Below, in pieces: positions 4,464 through 5,951 of a stretch of DNA of 5,951 nucleotides. The notes beneath the pieces were generated by a model. That model was not told the origin of the DNA. It was given only the letters and a program-made list of their open reading frames with translations, and ran no database searches. A program made the position numbers and the translations under genes. The DNA is from Mycobacterium sp. (GTDB lineage: Bacteria > Actinomycetota > Actinomycetes > Mycobacteriales > Mycobacteriaceae), in the NCBI GenBank assembly GCA_029256565.1, contig JAQSXQ010000134.1:1-5951 (forward strand), given 5' to 3'. How positions within the stretch are numbered: the stretch's first letter is position 1; the number at the start of each line of letters is the position of its first letter.

Positions 4464-5654
4464 TCAAGTTCGTCGCTTGCGCGGCCGGTTCGTCGTGTTC
4501 CGGCGCGGAGCGTTCTTGGCAGCACCATTGGTGCTGCCCTTCGCGGGTGGCTTCTTGGCGGCGGCGTTCTTCGCGGCCGGCTTCTTGGTCGGCGACGTCG
4601 TTGTAGGCGACGCAGTGTCGACCGGCGCCTCGCCGTCTTCGACGATGGCCGTCGACTCGACGTCCTCAACCGTGGGCTCGGTGGCTTCAGTCGCCTTGAC
4701 CGGCTTGCCGCCCGCGACCGGCTTCGCACCCGGCGCCGGCTTGGCGCCCTTCTTGGGACGAGCACCCGGCGCGGGTGCGTTGGACGCCTGCCGCTCCTTG
4801 ATCGCCAGCTTCTCGGCTTCTTCGCGCTTCTCGATCTTGCCGAACACGTAGTGCTGCTGCCCGTAGGTCCAGATGTTGTTCGACACCCAGTACAGAATCA
4901 CGGCGAGCGGAAGGAACGGGCCGCCGACGACCACGCCGATCGGGAAGACGTACAGCGCGAGCTTGTTCATCATCGCGGTCTGCGGGTTGGCCGCGGCTTC
5001 GGGACTCTGACGGGCGACCGAGGCACGGCTGTTGAAGTGGGTCGCGATGCCCGCGATGATCATCAGCGGAATGCCGGTGAAGATCACTGCCATCCGGTCG
5101 AACTCCGTGAACGCACCGAGCCCAACCGTCTGGATCATCGACGCGCCGAGCGGGGCACCGAAGAGGTTGGCGTCCAGGAAGTGTCCGACGTCGGTGGCGC
5201 TGAAGAGGTAGTTGCCGAGCGAGCGGTTCTCCTCGACGCTCAGACCCAGCCGCCCGAACCCGGTCTGCGTCCGGTTGAACGACATCAGCACGTGGTAGAG
5301 CCCGAGGAACACCGGGACCTGGGCCAGCATCGGCAGACAGCCGAGGATCGGGTTGAACCCGTGATCCTTCTGGAGCTTCTGCATCTCGAGCGCCATGCGC
5401 TGGCGGTCCTTGCCGTACTTCTTCTGCAGCGCCTTGATCTGAGGCTGCAGCTCCTGCATCTGCCGCGTGGTCTCGATCTGCCGCACGAACGGCTTGTAGA
5501 GGATCGCGCGCAGCGTGAAGACGAGGAACATCACCGAGAGCGCCCAGGCGAAGAAGTTCGACGGTCCCAGCAGGAAGGCGAACAGCTTGTACCAGAGCCA
5601 CATGATCGCCGAGACCGGGTAATAGATGTAGTCCAGGCTCGCCCAGTTAAACAA
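4464..5654 (-). CDS. yidC: YidC/Oxa1 membrane protein insertase
   Basis: A 396-residue insertase that places membrane proteins into the cytoplasmic membrane, alone or with SecYEG. After a short N-terminus with IYYPVSAIMWLWYKLFAFLLG (10-30), hydrophobic segments lie at about 33-53, 103-124, 187-206 and 231-260. The Arg in FTLRAILYKPF (Arg49) sits where the substrate-groove arginine is found in the family. A charged coiled-coil hairpin covers about 56-98. YVFPIGVVVGGPFLPLAVIL leads into the conserved SNNIWTYGQQHYVFG (258-272). The tail from about 285 is a Pro/Ala/Lys-rich, partly acidic, then strongly basic extension ending RPRKRRT. There is no large periplasmic P1 domain, as expected outside Gram-negatives. 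The start is TTG at 5654, overlapping yidD by 8 nt, behind GAGGAG (5668-5663) with 8-nt spacing. The sequence closely resembles what I recall of mycobacterial Rv3921c. Confidence 0.96.
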   Translation of the reverse strand: MFNWASLDYIYYPVSAIMWLWYKLFAFLLGPSNFFAWALSVMFLVFTLRAILYKPFVRQIETTRQMQELQPQIKALQKKYGKDRQRMALEMQKLQKDHGFNPILGCLPMLAQVPVFLGLYHVLMSFNRTQTGFGRLGLSVEENRSLGNYLFSATDVGHFLDANLFGAPLGASMIQTVGLGAFTEFDRMAVIFTGIPLMIIAGIATHFNSRASVARQSPEAAANPQTAMMNKLALYVFPIGVVVGGPFLPLAVILYWVSNNIWTYGQQHYVFGKIEKREEAEKLAIKERQASNAPAPGARPKKGAKPAPGAKPVAGGKPVKATEATEPTVEDVESTAIVEDGEAPVDTASPTTTSPTKKPAAKNAAAKKPPAKGSTNGAAKNAPRRNTTNRPRKRRT

Positions 5655-5951
5655 GTGAATCGCTCCTCAGCGTCGCGGCCTCGTCAGCTACGTGGGTGTG
5701 GTGGTCATGCCGCGGTTCGGGTATCGGATCCCATCCTCCCCGATGCCACGGGCCGCACTTCGCGAGCCTCGCGATCGTGAGCCATGCTCCGCGCATCAGA
5801 CCGTGGCCGCGCAGCGCGTCGACCGCGTACTGGCTACAGGTCGGCGTGAAGCGACAGGCGGGGGGACGGAACGGCGAGATCATGTTCCGGTACAGCTCGA
5901 TGAGATAGATCGCGCCGCCGGCGAGCCGACTGGAAACGCTGCGGCGGGTCA
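5647..5951 (-). CDS. yidD: YidD membrane protein insertion efficiency factor (5' end at window edge)
   Basis: At least 100 codons are visible, ending in TAA at 5649-5647. The frame reads through an internal ATG at 5883 to the right edge, where TRRSVSSRLAGGAIYLIEL precedes YRNMISPFRPPACRFTPTCSQYA. The first two minus-strand bases of the window are TG in this frame, so the likely start codon (ATG or GTG) is cut by one base; full length would then be about 101 residues. The signature CRFTPTCSQYAVDAL and CGPWHRGGWDPIP identify the family, including its conserved cysteines. An N-terminal amphipathic, membrane-associated helix (GAIYLIELYRNMISPF) is visible. YidD assists YidC-dependent insertion. 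A start at 5883 would remove this conserved helix and is unlikely. The last 8 nt overlap yidC; rnpA is expected just beyond the edge. Confidence 0.93.
   Translation of the reverse strand, partial: TRRSVSSRLAGGAIYLIELYRNMISPFRPPACRFTPTCSQYAVDALRGHGLMRGAWLTIARLAKCGPWHRGGWDPIPEPRHDHHTHVADEAATLRSDSLV
5663..5668 (-). promoter_or_regulatory. Ribosome binding site deciding the yidC TTG start
   Basis: GAGGAG within the 3' end of yidD lies 8 nt before the TTG at 5654. No ATG or GTG with a comparable SD fits the family N-terminus. Confidence 0.6.

Noticed and set aside
4440..5780. 446-codon plus-strand reading frame
   Set aside because: It lies antisense to yidC and yidD, has Arg/Leu/Asp-rich low-quality composition and no family resemblance. 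Long antisense frames are expected in high-GC coding DNA.
1..5951. Search for CRISPR arrays, tRNA/rRNA, transposases, phage or defence genes, and dnaA boxes of oriC
   Set aside because: Nothing convincing was seen by eye on either strand. The origin is expected beyond the right edge, past rnpA and rpmH.

Overview
This window is the chromosomal core next to the replication origin of a high-GC actinobacterium of the order Mycobacteriales. The gene order (yidD, yidC, jag, rsmG, parA, parB, a GNAT-fold gene, and a converging cwlM) is the order I recall for Mycobacterium tuberculosis Rv3922c to Rv3915. The protein sequences resemble those of Gordonia, Rhodococcus and Williamsia more than Mycobacterium, but this genus guess is from memory and has not been tested by a search.

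Layout, left to right. Positions 1-156 (+) are the last 51 codons of a CwlM-like protein. It converges on a GNAT-fold protein gene (907-164, -) with only 7 bp between their stop codons. Next is a 215-bp non-coding gap (908-1122) with a TAATTA box, a short palindrome, a hairpin and an isolated strong Shine-Dalgarno (SD) sequence. From there to the right edge lies one minus-strand run of genes, read from the right: yidD (start codon cut by the window edge), yidC, jag, rsmG, parA, parB. Spacing is tight: yidD and yidC overlap by 8 nt, rsmG and parA overlap by 4 nt (ATGA), and parA and parB are 19 nt apart. The two larger gaps (59 nt for yidC-jag, 69 nt for jag-rsmG) each hold an inverted repeat.

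How the genes work together. YidD and YidC serve membrane protein insertion. Jag is an RNA-binding KH/R3H protein. RsmG methylates 16S rRNA. ParA and ParB with parS move the replicated origin. Two parS sites lie inside coding sequence: one is exactly the first codons of rsmG (MFHVKH) and the other is codons 21-25 of parA (VSRET). Their centres are 756 bp apart, so this operon is both the source of the partition proteins and part of their centromere.

I looked for a new system and found none: this is conserved housekeeping DNA with no mobile element, CRISPR array, tRNA or rRNA. The points worth a second look are the parS sites used as coding sequence, the ambiguous rsmG start, the intercistronic hairpins, the parB-GNAT gap and the poorly characterised GNAT-fold gene.
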